From Linum tenue (Eukaryota > Streptophyta > Magnoliopsida > Malpighiales > Linaceae): DNA of 64,000 nucleotides. The stretch covers positions 58,758,877-58,822,876 of the forward strand of contig CAMGYJ010000008.1 of the NCBI GenBank assembly GCA_946122785.1. The letters run 5' to 3'. The notes under the pieces are model-generated. The model worked only from the letters and a program-made list of their open reading frames with translations. It was not told the DNA's origin and did not search any database. The position numbers were made by a program, and so were the translations under genes. This document shows, piece after piece, positions 18,970-31,076 of the stretch; position 1 is the first letter of the stretch, and each line of letters opens with the position of its first letter.

Positions 18970-20259
18970 ATGTCAGGTGAAACAGTCATTAATCTTGACG
19001 AGGCGAACACCATAATCACACTGAACCCTGCATCTCAGCTACCCACGAAACTAGCCGGCGACAATTTCCCGACCTGGAGAGCCCAGCTTCTCACTCTTCT
19101 TCGCGGTCTAGACCTTCTCAAGTTCTTGGATGGCACTCATCCAGAACCGGCCGCCGATGCTCCTGTTGCTGATCGTCGTCGCTGGTACAGGCAAGACCAG
19201 CTGCTGCTCCATTCAATCCTCGCGTCCATGTCACCAGGTGTTGCTCCCTATGTCTCTGCAGCGCCCACATCTCGTCAAGCTTGGACAATTCTGGAACGAA
19301 TGTTCGCCAATCAATCCCGCCAACGCGTCATCAATCTGAAAGAGAAGCTTGGCAAAGAACTCCAAGGCAATCGTCCAGTTGCCGTTTATCTTCAAGCCCA
19401 GCGCAAAACAGCCGCTGAACTCGCGCTCATCAATGCTCCAGTTTCCGATGAAGACCTCATTCTTCACATTCTTCGTGGCCTTCGAGAGGAGTATGGCCAT
19501 CTCTCTGCCGCCATTCGCGCCCGTGACACTCCCATTGCCATCGAAGACCTTCACGATCGACTTGTTGATTTTGAAGCCGATCTGGCCGCTGTTCGCATCC
19601 CCAATCCAGCTCCCACCACCGCCTTTTCCTCTGCTCGCGGTCGTGGTCCAGTTCGGCCATCTAGCGGCTCTCGTCGCCCTGTTCCCCATAACTCGTTTTC
19701 AGGTGGCGAATATTATTCCTCACGAGAGGACAACCCTCGCCAGCAACGCAGCTCCTATCTCTCTCGTTCACTACCCAGCTATGCACCGGGGTCCGCTGCT
19801 TCATCCCTCCTTGGCCGACCTCGCCTGCAATGCCAATTCTGTGATCGCCCTGGCCACTCTGCGAAGGAGTGCTATCGTATCAAGGGGCGTCCTCAAGCTC
19901 ATCACACCACTGCTGGCTCGTCCTCCTCTGCCGGCTGGCTAGTTGACTATGCTGCCACCAATCACATGACACCAGACCTCGGTAATCTCTCCCTATACAC
20001 AGATTATAATGGTCCAGATGAGGTGCTTATCGGCGATGGTTCAGGTCTGGTTATTTCACATATTGGCAATTCTCAATTGTCCTCTTCTTTGACGCGCTTG
20101 AATCTTCATAATGTCTTACATGTGCCTGCCATTAAGCGTCGTCTACTGCCTGTTGCCCAACTGTGCAAGTCTAATCCGATTTCTGTGGAATTCTTTGCTG
20201 ATTTTTTTTGTTGTGAAGGATCTAGCCACGGGGGCGCACCTGCTACGAGGCCCGAATAG
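18970..20259 (+). pseudogene. Copia gag-protease, second copy (frameshifted)
   Basis: 429-aa frame. UBN2/Retrotran_gag-type capsid region (GDNFPTWRAQLLTLLRG, WTILERMFANQSRQRV, LRGLREEYGHLSAAI), an Arg/Ser-rich linker, then the CCHC knuckle CQFCDRPGHSAKEC. The protease site reads WLVDYAATNHM where copia proteases usually have D-S/T-G/A, so it is probably impaired. The frame leaves the true pol frame in a T8 run at 20202-20209. Neighbours: LTR/PBS upstream, integrase frame overlapping downstream. Confidence 0.85.
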
Positions 20260-21646
20260 CGGTGATGTCTATGAGCTGCCTGTCGATTCCTCCCCAGTTC
20301 GTTTTGCCTTATCCGCTGTCACCCGGCTTCCTTCTACGATCTGGCACAACCGGCTGGGGCATCCTCATTCCAAGCTTCTCTCTCGAGTGCTGCGTAATCA
20401 GTCCCTTCCCGTCACTACTACTTCTTGTTCTTCTTTATGTGACTCTTGTTCCCTCCATAAAAGTCATAAACTACCATTCTCTGTTTCCAGTCTCACCAGT
20501 TCTCGTCCGTTTGATTTGTTATATATGGATGTTTGGGGGCCCTCCCCTGTTCTTTCTCATGACAATTTCTCATATTATTTAGTGATTGTTGATCATTTTT
20601 CTCGCTATACATGGCTTTATCCTCTTCGCCGTAAATCTGATGTTCATCATATTTTTACCACTTACAAATCAATGATTGAGAATTACTTTCATACATCCAT
20701 TCGGCGAGTATACAGTGATGGCGGTGGTGAATTTCAGAAGCTCTGCTCTTTCTTTCAATCCCATGGCATAACTCATCTCTTAACCCCGCCTCATACACTA
20801 CAGCATAATGGCCTTGCCGAACGCAAGCATAGGCACATAGTCGAGACTGGTCTTGCTCTTCTTCATACCGCCAACCTCCCTATTCGTTTCTGGTCCCATG
20901 CTTTTCTCACAGCCACCTATCTTATCAACTGCCTACCTTCCACTTCTCTACATGGTACATGTCCCTTCTATGCCCTGTTCAATGAAAAACCGAATTATCT
21001 TAAACTCCGTGTGTTTGGCTGCTTATGCTACCCTTGGCTACGACCTTACTCCACCCACAAATTGGATCCTCGCTCCCGCCGCTGCATATTTCTTGGGTAT
21101 TCTCTAAACCAAAGTGCTTATCACTGTTATGATCCACTTTCCCACCGCATTTATACCTCCCGCCACGTCCAGTTCGATGAAACTATGTTTCCTGGGATTC
21201 CCTCCTTCTCTGATCCTTCATTTGATCCGCCCTCTTGGGTTACAGTCACTACTCCTCCTATCACCATTTTCTCTATTTCTCCTTCACCTTCCTCCTCTCC
21301 ACCCACGCCTCACTCTCCTGTCCAAATTACTCCGGCTGCTCGACATCACTGCCCCACCACTTCGGCTGCGCCCTCCGACGCTAGTTCCTCCCAGCAGAAT
21401 CTTCCTCCTCCACCGCCGGCCAAACCGGCGCATCGCCCAGTCACTCGTAGTGAGCGGGGCATTTTTCGCCCTAAGCGGTTATTTGTTTCACAGGCTGCTC
21501 AGGCCGAGGTAGAGCCCACTTCAGTCAAGCAGGCTATTGCTGATCCGCGGTGGAATGCGGCCATGCGTGCCGAAATCCGCGCCTTTTTATCTAATCACTC
21601 GTGGACGCTTGTTCCTCGACCACTTGGTAGAGACCACTTGGTTTGA
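20190..21646 (+). pseudogene. Copia integrase, RT start (truncated)
   Basis: The open frame (formally from 20111) contains genuine pol sequence from about 20200. HHCC module HNRLGHPHS...CDSCSLHKSHK; catalytic DDE region MDVWGPSP, YSDGGGEFQ and HTLQHNGLAERKHRH; a C-terminal GYSLNQSAYHC block and a Pro/Ser-rich linker. It enters RT (NAAMRAEIRAF) and is cut off at about 21640, where unrelated sequence begins. No RT catalytic motif remains. Confidence 0.85.
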
Positions 21647-22730
21647 ACATTGTCGCCGGCCCAATCGGCAATCACAAGGAACACCTATTCCAGGCGCCGT
21701 TGTACCGTAATAGCAGCAGCCGTATCGGCAGTAGTGCTTCGATTCCTCCACCGCTTCTTTCGCTACTTCATCGGCTGCATGATTGCAAATCCAACTTGGA
21801 TGGAGACCGGCGATAGGCAGAGGAAGAAAGGAGACTTGCAAATCCAACTTGGACGAGATGGGTACACATACAATGCAAGTGGATATGTTTTTGAAAGACA
21901 TGGGTCATAACCACAATGAGTGAAGGAGATTCCATGGCATGGAGTTGCTCCCGCCTGACCTTCTCATTTTGACATCAATTTCACGTCCGTCTTTTTCGGT
22001 CAGGCAGCCGGAGCATCTGACCCGGATTGGCCTACGCCCTTTGTGGATATTACCAGCATCTTGCCGCTACAGTTTCCCCTGTCCAGGTAATGACTACTTC
22101 GTCTTCTACCACTTACATCTCCTTCACTAGTGTTTTCAGTTTTGTGTTCGGGTGCACCCCTCCTTTCCCGATCCCCACCCCTTTGGATTCTCCTCCGATC
22201 CCTCGCTTCAACGAGAGACATTCCTGCCGTTGTTGATGGCTGTGACGCGTGCACCAGCGCGTTTGAGAATTCTCGACAGCTGTCCTCTTGCACGGACTCC
22301 CTTCGCCAGATGGCCACCACGTGTCATCACGTATCCTTATCCGATGAAGGTAAGTGGGTAAGTAAGGTAACTAATCATTATCCTTTCACCACAATAGAAA
22401 ATTGAAGAAGCAGAGGGTGAGGTGGAACGGGGTGGTTTTGGCCCACTTATTTTTGTTTCTAGTTTCTTGTATTTTTGTTTTTTGTAGGGGACTTGCACTA
22501 TCTTGGAATTGCCAATGCTTTGGGCCTCATATCTCTTTCAAGGTTTGGTAACTCATTTATGACTTTTGTATTTGTTGGGCAGAGTCTGGGCATTGTCTCT
22601 GTTTTGTTTTGCAGGAAACGGCTCTCGGTGGCGACGTTCATTGGCTTGGAATGGAACCTCACACTAAGCGAAATCTTGACAATGCTATTATGGGCTTTGG
22701 TGAGGCTGCTCAAGGGTGTATCCTTATTTT
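21647..22730 (+). other. Unassigned gene-like sequence, possible exon remnants
   Basis: 1.1 kb between a truncated copia element and a hAT MITE. Exon-like stretches are followed by plausible splice sites: about 21960-22087 (a frame containing DPDWPTPFVDITSIL, then GTAATG) and about 22484-22720 (after TTTTTTGTAG, including a frame with LGGDVHWLGMEPHTK). No frame is long, and I cannot name the gene. It may be a relic, since the downstream exon-like block is disrupted by the MITE at 22731. Confidence 0.35.
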
Positions 22731-23198
22731 CAAGGTTGTCAACCCGTGGGTTGACCCGCGGGTCAACCCACTTTGACCCTGACCCGGTGAGAAAAACGGG
22801 CCGCACGCACCCGCCGTGCCGACCGCTACAAGGTACCGGGTTGGAGGTCAAATTGTGTCATTTTTTTCATTGGTTTGCGAAATGCGCCTATTTTCCAAAT
22901 TTTCTTTTCGCCTAGCTCAAATTTTGGAATGCTAAGTTGAACATTTGAATATTTATGTTATATAAGTGTGTGTGAATTTTCACTATATGTTGGCTCTATA
23001 TACGATATGTTATTTTGGTGTAATATTATATGTTATAACTCATATGTTATATAAGATTTGATATAATTTATGAGGATAAGTACAATATAGTGACTTTTTC
23101 CATATTTCCGGGCCAAACCGGGCTAAAACGGTTGACCCATTAACCCTTGACCCACTAGCTCGACCGGGTCCGGGTCAACCCGCGAGTTGACAACCTTG
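22731..23198. mobile_element. hAT-type MITE (CAAGGTTGTCAAC family)
   Basis: 468 bp with terminal inverted repeats CAAGGTTGTCAAC...GTTGACAACCTTG and a perfect 8-bp TSD, CTTATTTT, at 22723-22730 and 23199-23206. GC-rich ends (GGGTCAACCC repeats) and an AT-rich centre. No transposase. Confidence 0.92.
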
Positions 23199-23206
23199 CT
23201 TATTTT

Positions 23207-23929
23207 ACTTTAGTCTGTTTATTATGTTTTGTCAGTGTATATGTCTAGGTTGTTCAAAGCTGTCCATATTGTGACTTAAAAGGTTCTTGAATCGATAGTT
23301 CGCTTAGTAGCCACTATCGTATTTTTGTATATTATATGTACTTCTACCTACTTATATCTATGACAGAAAAAACCAAACCCATACCCATCTATATTTTGAA
23401 AGCAATATTCATACCTTATCCAAACCCATCTACAAATCCCCAAACCATATTTAAGTTATCCATACCCTAATCCTACCTGTATTAAATGGATCTACTTTGG
23501 TTTGGGTATAATTACCCATGGGTGGGTGATTGTTTTCCGGTATGGAACAGGTTAGTAACTGTGAGTAACCTGTCAACATCAGCATGCTCTCTCTTATGGA
23601 AAGCCTTTAGTCTTTTCCCTTTTAATCTTAACGAACGATTTCTCTTTCGTTTTAAGTCGGAATTTTTTTTGCAAAGATAAATCAGATTAATTGTGCTATT
23701 CAAAATTATATCTACTTTGATATATTTTTAGACCAAAAAAAATTTGAGGCACTTTTTTTGATTATATACTATATGGTATTGAGTGGTATTAAATAAGAGC
23801 ATACCATGGTATGAAAGCATATCATGGTGGTATGAACATACCAAGACTGTAGGATAGTTGAATACATGATAGTAGGAGTATATTAACTGTCATTTATGAC
23901 TTTCATTATTGTGTACCACAAGTTCCCAT
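23207..23929. other. AT-rich intergenic DNA with a hAT-MITE fragment
   Basis: About 700 bp without a supported gene. About 23375-23525 resembles the right part of the 58979 hAT MITE (repeated AAACCCATACC words, CATGGGTGGGT). A run of related TATGGTATGA words lies at 23770-23850. Confidence 0.6.
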
Positions 23930-25285
23930 AGTATAGAGCAAGTATGTTAAAATATCAACCCAGACCGGACTATGACTCTACTTCGGTTGTTTGAAACATT
24001 ATCTAGAAATTGGTTTTAATTTGGTGAAAATAACGATCTATAACTAGAACGTTTGAAAAAGTAAATGGATTGGACACTAATTAAAAAGGCTTCACCCGGG
24101 TATTGCTCCCTCTAGCTAACAATAATGACTTATCGGATCGAATTCATAGGGCTGGGAAACGTTGGGAAGTGCAACTTCTTAACAAACACCACTCTCCCGA
24201 TCGATAATCCAAGGGAATACGATTGAAGCTAAATTAAGAGGTTTGCCATAATTTTACCCAAGTAGGAGACAAAGATTTCCTAAGGAAATCCAACTCTTAG
24301 AAGCCTCTAATCCAAGGGGATTTCCCTCTACCTAGGTTAGAACAACATAAGATATTGAAATGCATAAACAAAATCAATCTTCATGAAAATACCTCATAAC
24401 TTTGTATTAAAACACACCCACACACTAATCATTCAATCCATACAAACATTCACATCATTGTAGTTAGGTTTTACACAGACCCAAGTGAAAAGAGAAACTA
24501 CTCCATGCTAGGCAAAGAGGAAACACAGGGAAAAGAAGGAATAGAGAAACTACTCCATGCTAGCCTTGCTCCTTGTAGTGTAGAGATCCTCCTTTGAGGA
24601 AGAAATTCCCAAAATCTTAATTGGAGTTAAAACCCTAACATTTTCTCTTCTTTGGTTCGTCAATTTGTCTCCCTAGAAAGCCGAAGAAGAAGAAGTTTCT
24701 CACACTAGGTCTTCCCCTTGTTTCCTTCAGCTCAACCCTCTTTTTATACCCAAGTCGCAGTCAGTTCACGGTCACAGTTCACGGCCGTGAACATCCTCCG
24801 GCCTGGACCATGATGTCGAGCAACTCAGCACCGTTTTCACTTAGTCTATTTACGATTTGGTGCTGGAGTTCATGGTCTTACAATCGTGAACTGACTGGGA
24901 TCCATTGAGGTGTGCATTTTTCTTCTGGACTCTTTGGCACTTCATGGTCTGGCGCTTTGGTTCACGGTCTTACGACCGTGAACTGGTTAGGATCCGGTGA
25001 GGTGTGCATTTTGCTTCTGGAAATTCAACGCTTCATGGTAGGTACGCACTTTTCACGGTCCATAAGAACGTGAAAACTCATCATTTGTCGTGATCCTCAG
25101 CTGCTTCCACCCTTTGACTCATTTTCGCTCCTTTTGGATCCACTTTCGATTCTGGGGTCAATTTCACCTGCCAGGATATGAAATGTACTAAAAAAAAGTG
25201 CAACCTATCGTAAAACCGCACCTCACGGATGCAACAAACGTCTAAGGAAAATGGGGATACAATATGTACAATTAGACACGAATCA
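23930..25285 (-). repeat. Athila-like 3' LTR
   Basis: Matches 31533-32498 over long stretches (e.g. ACTTATCGGATCGAATTCAT, CTACTCCATGCTAGGCAA). The inner boundary TGATTCGTGTC (minus) abuts the polypurine tract at 25286. Contains palindromic ACGGCCGT and GGTCTTACGACCGTGAAC blocks near 24780 and 24980. About 100 bp present in the right LTR is deleted here. Confidence 0.75.
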
Positions 25286-27480
25286 CTCCCTCAAACTTAG
25301 ACGTTACTTGTGCCCAAGCAAACCATTTCCAAACAAGGTAATATCTCAACCTAACAAGATATATTGGGGACAAATCAAAGGACTCAAAGCGGCGAATCTC
25401 AATGGCTATTGGGCATCAACACATGAACCGATACAAGTAATACCGACATCCACCACAAACGACATTCGAATACATCAAGAGCGTGAAAACGAAAAGTTGT
25501 CACCCTGTTCACAAACCAACACAAGTCTCGACAAGACTACTCACCAACACCAACAAACCGTGCATAGAGTTCAAGTCCAAGGCACAAACGAATGGGCAAC
25601 ATAGGTCATCACCGGGGTAAGATATGACATGCAAAATATGAATGAATCACTCACTCTCGACCAGTGTGGTCAGGACCATTTGGTGAAAAATATATGCACA
25701 ACCATCCACACTTAGCCTTATCGTCTCTTCACCACAACGACAACCTCTTAATGTTAGAGTTCACGGGACGGTTGTCATCACTAGCTTGTCTGGAGGTCTT
25801 AAACACGGGTTCAAATGATTGGCAATTTTCTTGGACACGGGGAAAAGGCCTTTTAGGTGGTGGTAAATATAGCATGAGATCCTAAATCTTCAACCTAAAA
25901 CCAAAGGTTCCATGATTTCACTAAAACCTATCCTTCAATCAACTGCCACTAGCAATGGCCAAACACCGCTCTTCCCTTCTCCCAAATCATTACCAACCAC
26001 GAACTACTCAATCGCACTTCCTCGGTCTATTCTTGCTATCTACATCTCAATCATGGTAGTGAAGGAGGTTAATAAATACCTAGGTGTTTCAATGGCTTGA
26101 GTGCTAAGAAACCCTTTCTAGAGCATACACTTAGACTTTTCTGAAAACTCTCTACTTTTATTTACCCCGTTCTATTACCTCTTTTTCATTTTTTTTTTCT
26201 ACTTTCCATTTCTTTTTTCTTTTCTTTTCTTTCTCTTTTTTTCGAGGGGTGTACTAGAGAGTTAAACACTTACCAACTTAACATTTAACGAACAATACTC
26301 TCTATTGAGGACTTTCCTCCAACGCTCCCTTTCCATTCCTAGCAATAACCGTGCAAAATCCACCTATGTACAACCTCAATATAGCTCGTGAGAGAGCTCT
26401 AAGACACAAGGATGACTCACAAGGGGTCATTTTGTCAATCACCATTAAGCTCAACAAGCACAAAGCTCCTAACATTAGAACGACCCCCAAGGTCACACGA
26501 CTCAAAAGAGTTGACTAGGGGATAAGATGTTTCGGGACAATCAATTTTTGGGCGTGGACTAATCTTATACCTCCATCATACTCACTAGTGATAACGTTGA
26601 AAGTTGCTTGCCATGGTAAGAGGGATCTATTACACATGAAAAAGACGATTGGCACAAAACTCACATGGCTACCTAATCACCCAATCGTCTATTCCAATTC
26701 CATAAAATTCTATGCAAGGCAATTTTGATTAAAGAGTAACCAAGTCAAGACATCCATTCATTTCGGCACACATGAGAGTTAAACTTTTGCACACGCCTAA
26801 TGCAATTTCAATCATCATCATAGGACACACTTGATCACATGCAATTGATTCACGGTCAATGCAAATAAACACGAGGTTCTCCCACAAACCGACCACTTTG
26901 ATCATGCAACGCTTGGAGCCCTAAAATTTGAAAATTTGGGCATATATCAAGGCTCCAAGCAATCAATCACAAGAACAACCACAATAATAAACTACCCCCC
27001 CCCCCCCCCCTACACACACACTTAAGCTTGGGCGATGTTACCGCAAGGCTTGGAAGTAGATTTGAGCTTCCAAAGAGGAGTAAACACACAAAACAAGCAC
27101 ATTCTCGCTCAAGGCAATTTTATACACATAAAAATATTCCACATCGCGATAAAAAGAAGAAAAACTCACTAATGTACTAGTTCACACACAGAAGAAACGC
27201 AAAATAATAGAGTTTGGGGTTTCAAGTGGAGAAGTGGGACGAAAGAAATCAGCTCAACCTATCTCGCTCCGCGACTACCTCTCGCTGGTCCCGAGTCAAT
27301 TCTCCGAGAGTGGATCCGCCACGGTCTTGGGCCGAGGTATGTCACCTCCCAACTTACGCTCCATCGGATGGCCCTCTTGTCCAACTACCTTCACTTTATC
27401 CTTATCCTTCTTTCGAGTATAAAAGCGATTCATCCTTTCTCTCCACACTTTCTTCTTCCTTCCTTCAGGTTTAATACCCT
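25286..27480 (-). other. Athila-like 3' region without RT or integrase
   Basis: 2.2 kb of the element between protease and the 3' LTR. It holds a polypurine tract (25286-25305), a C/T-rich stretch (26160-26245) and a 16-C tract. I find no RT, integrase or envelope motif on either strand; only short chance frames occur. In Athila elements pol would be here, so it is either deleted or the element is a gag-only derivative. Confidence 0.6.
26995..27010 (-). repeat. 16-G tract on the minus strand
   Basis: Sixteen C on the plus strand, preceded (minus strand) by GCCCAAGCTTAAGTGTGTG. The context resembles the polypurine stretch found after pol in Athila/Tat elements. Confidence 0.85.
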
Positions 27481-27489
27481 CCTCACTTT

Positions 27490-28395
27490 CCTGCTTCACA
27501 TCATCACAAAGAACACAAGTAATAGCGGGCTTTGGCCTTGAGAGACTCGCCTCCACTTCCAATCACACCATTCGAGTCCATTTCCTTCACATCATCATTC
27601 TTAGTCTTAGGATCAATTAAGAGTATAAGTTGTTCCTCTCCATCTCTGAAAATAAGAGTTTGCTCATTAACATCGATTAAGGCTTTGGCGGTGGCAAGGA
27701 AGGGGTGTCCTTGGATAGTAGAATTTGCGAACTCTCACTAGGACGTCCTCCACCATACCTCTAGGAATAATGATAGAGAGATCGGTCAATGTGACACTAA
27801 GCCTAGTAATCTTTAGCTCACCTACATGCAACTTCCTAAAGAGCTTGTAAGGCATCACATTAATACTTGCTCCTATGTCCGCCAAGGAGTTTTCTATGTG
27901 ATGAGTTCCGATGCATAGAGGGATAGTGAAAATACTTGGATCTTGTTGCTTCTTGGGCAACTTGTTGGGAATGAAGGTAGAGCACTCCTCGCCCAAGGTG
28001 ACATTGGCGAGGTCTTCATATATTGGCTTCTTGGCGAGAAGCCCCTTGAGGTGCTTGGCATGTGCGCCATTTCTTCCAAGACCAGAATTGTGATGTGGAG
28101 CTTCTTGAGCATCTCCATGAACACGCCACATTCTGCCTCCAATCGGTCCTTCTGAATCTATGTGGGGAAGGAAGAGTAGGCTTGTACTCGGCCACTTGTG
28201 GTGGCGTCGACAATGCCTTCTTGGTTTCTTGTTCCTCCCTTTCCGAGCCTTCTTGATCATTGGCCGTTGGAGGAGCCTTCTCTTCTTCGGTCACTTCCTT
28301 GGCAACAACTTCTGGGGTCACCTTCCCAATCCTCAAAAGGATAACATTGCAACCGATATTTTGATGGGTTGACAATAGTTTGAGAGGGAAGAGCT
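27490..28395 (-). pseudogene. Athila-like gag C-terminus and aspartic protease (frameshifted)
   Basis: The minus-strand frame 28260-27667 contains HLKGLLAKKPIYEDL, a conserved EECSTFIPNKLPKK block, the PS-FTIPLCIG segment and the retropepsin-like site LADIGASINVMP (usually DLGAS). The end of this frame (RGMVEDVLVRVRKF) passes into another frame by 27667, where GHPFLATAKALIDVNEQ, the protease C-terminus, is readable to about 27590. Upstream frames 28399-28016 (VELFPLKLLSTHQ, then frameshift) carry the gag tail. At least two frameshifts separate the pieces, so it is non-functional. Confidence 0.8.
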
Positions 28396-28564
28396 CCACT
28401 TGGTCTCTCGGTGAGGATCCCGGCTTAGGTTAGCCAATTCGCTGGGTGGGTCTCCACGATCCTGCTCCACCGCGTGGAAATCGCAAATCGTCGCCAATCC
28501 GGGATTAATTCGCGAACTATTTTTATGGGAGCACGAATTTCAATTCTCTGGAGCACGGATCCGG

Positions 28565-28895
28565 AATATAAGAAGAAATAGCTTTCCCATCTTTCGCTAC
28601 TAGCTTGAAAGCTTGATCGGCGAGGAGGCGGATGCAGCGGTAATGTTTCTGGATGAGGTCGCAGTCGTCGGTGTCAGTGGGATCAAGTTAAATAATCGAG
28701 TACCAGTGGTTGGAAGATAGGAGGACGTCGGTGATGGCCAAAATCTGATCGGAGCCGTCGAGGAGGGGATTGGTCGCCTAAGCTAGGTCGGCTGGACGGG
28801 AAATCCTTGCTCCGGCGGAATCCCGCGACAGGAGAAGCTAGCTTCTGGGCGATTCCGAGCATGTGTTCCGCTTCGTCTCTGTTCGGACTGGGAAT
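28565..28895 (-). pseudogene. J-domain (DnaJ) protein gene fragment, HPD deleted
   Basis: Minus-strand remnant of the N-terminus of a plant J-domain protein of the type that begins with a helical NR-EAE--L-IA-KLL segment before the J domain. Readable pieces, in two frames: NRDEAEHMLGIAQKLAS, then LLDGSDQILAITDVLLSS, NHWYSII, an in-frame stop, DDCDLIQKHYR and LADQAFKLV. The stretch between QKHYR and DQAF that normally carries HPDKN is missing, so the catalytic HPD is lost. It lies in a block (28427 to about 29400) foreign to the surrounding Athila-like gag. Assignment is by pattern recognition only. Confidence 0.7.
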
Positions 28896-28969
28896 TGCAC
28901 AGAAACACGATTGTCTCTTTTTAACAAAAAAAAAAAGGAAAAAAGAGAAGAATTTCATACGGTGACGTT

Positions 28970-29335
28970 TACATTTTAGCTTTAGGTGAGTGAGAAATGA
29001 TGATAGATGTGAGAATATTTACTATTTAGCAATTTTTATCCTTTTATCGTTTATAATATTAATAACTATATGTGTTTTCTTTGGTGTATCCGTGTATATA
29101 ATGGCTAAGGTTCGGTTAATTAATAATCTAATTTAATTAATTGAATTGGTAGTGGGGTAAATGAATAAGGAACATTCTTTTACCTGAATAATCACACATT
29201 ACTAATAATAAATTTGTAAGATTCTCATATTTTATCTAATGCTTTGAGGGAAAAAAATAAATTATTAATTAAAATAATATAATAATAACGCTCTGTTTAC
29301 GCTCTCAATATTGAATTCTCTGAAAATTAATGCTC
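28970..29335. other. AT-rich part of the foreign block
   Basis: About 370 bp of AT-rich sequence between the J-domain remnant and the hexamer repeat; no gene, no clear repeat boundary. Confidence 0.5.
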
Positions 29336-29336
29336 T

Positions 29337-29400
29337 GACGCTCTCGCTCTCGCTCTCGCTCTCGCTCCCGCTCTCGCTCCCGCTCTCGCTGTCGCTCCAT
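29337..29400 (+). repeat. (CTCTCG)n / (CTCCCG)n hexamer microsatellite
   Basis: About ten imperfect hexamers of CGCTCT and CGCTCC type, flanked by isolated GCTCTG words at 29290 and 29400. Lies at the right edge of the block foreign to the Athila-like gag. Confidence 0.9.
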
Positions 29401-29409
29401 GCTCTGGTT

Positions 29410-31070
29410 ACCTAAATTCCGGCAAGGTTACCAATTTGAGTCTCCAAGTTTTGAAAAGTGGCTTGGTGGCTTCTCAATCCCGCCTAAATCGAAGAAAACT
29501 TTGTTATTGCCACATCCATAAATTGCTCAATCTTCTCAAAATTTTGAGTGCTCGTGCTCACAAAGGTGGTCACTAGGTCTTCAAACTTTCCAAACTTATC
29601 GAGTTGTTATTGGAACCCTTGACCACCTTGAGTTTGGAATGGTTGTTGGAAGTTTGAGCCTAGGAATTATCGCTTTTTTTTAATTAAGGGAAGCTTTGGT
29701 TGATAATTCCCCGTCGGTCCTTGGAAACCGGGGGGCGGTGTCGGATTACTTGGGGAAGACCATGAGAAATTTGGACGTTTCACAACCCTAGTTGTAAGTG
29801 TTGTTATATGGATTGTTGTTCCTAGCATTAGCGATGAAGCTCACTTGTTCCTTGGGGGATGCTTGCTTCCTTCATCAATTGGCACTCTGTAATCTCATGG
29901 TTGGTACTCGAACACCAATCACACGACATCAACAACTTCTTCCATTACTTCTTATCCTTAAGGAGAGCATCAATCAACCGGTCAATCTTAGCGGCAAGCG
30001 GAGGACTTGCTTCCACTGAACGTACTCCTCTCTCGGTAACCCTTCTACCACTTCTTGTCAAGCCCCAATCATACCCTTTTGTCGCCATATCTTCAAGCAT
30101 TTGGGTCACCAGAGATGGAGTCATGTTCATCAATTTCCCTTGACATAGTGAGTCAATGAGGATCTTGTCATCTTGGAGGAGACCACCATAGAAGGTCTTA
30201 ATCTAGAACTGTTCTTCAAATCCATGATGTGGGAAGTGGAGGAAGTAGGCGAAATACCTCTTTCATACATCCCTTAATGTCTCATCCTCCTCTTGTTCGA
30301 AATGGATGATTTTCTTGCGCGCCACTGCGCCGTCTTGGAAGGTGGGCAATATCAGGTAATTAACTTGTTGAGTAAGGCATCCCATGAGGTAATCGAGAGG
30401 GGTGGTCTATTGTTGAGCCACTTGAGCGCATTCCCCGTAAGAGAGTAGGGGAATAGCCTCAACTTCAAAGCATCTTCGGGAACCCCATTGATCTTCAAAC
30501 TTCCCGCAATCTTGATAAACCTCTGAACGTGCTCCGTCGGAGACTCATCTCTTAGGGCATGGAATTGCACAATGTTTTGGATCATTGTGACGAGGCCGGG
30601 CTTGATCTCAAAATTATTGGCGGCCACAGGAGGATGTAAAATGGTAGGTTGAATATCAGCCGCTCATGGAGCCATGTAGTATCCCATAGTCCTCGGTTGC
30701 TCCGCAGCTCCCGCTTGAGCTTCTTAATTAGCCACCATCTCGGCTTCACTTCCTTCCTCTTCGGAATCAATCTCTTCCTCAACTACAACTACTTCAACTT
30801 CGGGATCAACTTGTGGTTGTCCCATCTCCTTTATCCTTCTTCTTGCTTCCGCCAGTTCCCTCTCACGAGCCAAGAGTCAGAGAGTGCAATTGAGTTCTCT
30901 TCTAGTGGCGCCAAAGGTTTTGTATTACTCGAGCTCATACACCCTCCTGACACCCTCCTGCACACACTCAAAAGAACCACAACTCGTCTAGCACAAGCAA
31001 GATTGACACACACAAAAGCAAAAATTAAAGCTAGATTAACACCAAACAATCTTTTCGAAATAACGGATCG
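29410..31070 (-). pseudogene. Athila-like gag (degenerate)
   Basis: Minus-strand gag with scattered readable parts. 30627-30352 has NNFEIKPGLVTMIQN, VQRFIKIAGSLKINGV, ALKLRLFPYSLTGNALKWL. About 30210-29945 has FYGGLLQDDKILIDSL, GKLMNMTPSLVTQML, EDMATKGYDW. Near 29440 there is FQNLETQIGNLA. Stops and frameshifts separate these blocks. The PBS and leader lie to the right. The order and wording match Athila gag (NFELKP, KINGV, LFPFSL, MALN-YQW). Confidence 0.8.
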
Positions 31071-31076
31071 GAAGTT

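Larger units (their letters stand above)
17556..21646 (+). mobile_element. Truncated copia element with tandemly repeated 5' end
   Basis: A copia element with short LTR (17556-17738, TGATAAGG...AATCACA), PBS at 17739 and gag. Its 5' part is present twice: LTR-leader-gag (17556 to about 18630), then a 5'-truncated LTR, PBS, leader and gag again (from about 18632). The repeat offset is 1,042 bp for gag. The second copy runs through gag, protease and integrase, and stops near 21646 at the start of RT. RT, RNase H and the 3' LTR are missing. Confidence 0.85.

Noticed and set aside
25251..25604. Plus-strand 117-aa ORF in the Athila-like 3' region
   Set aside because: It begins inside the LTR, crosses the polypurine tract and shows no recognisable domain; most likely chance.
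27294..29400. CRISPR-like or tandem array
   Set aside because: The only short repeats here are a hexamer microsatellite and MITE words; no spacer structure, and the DNA is plant nuclear.
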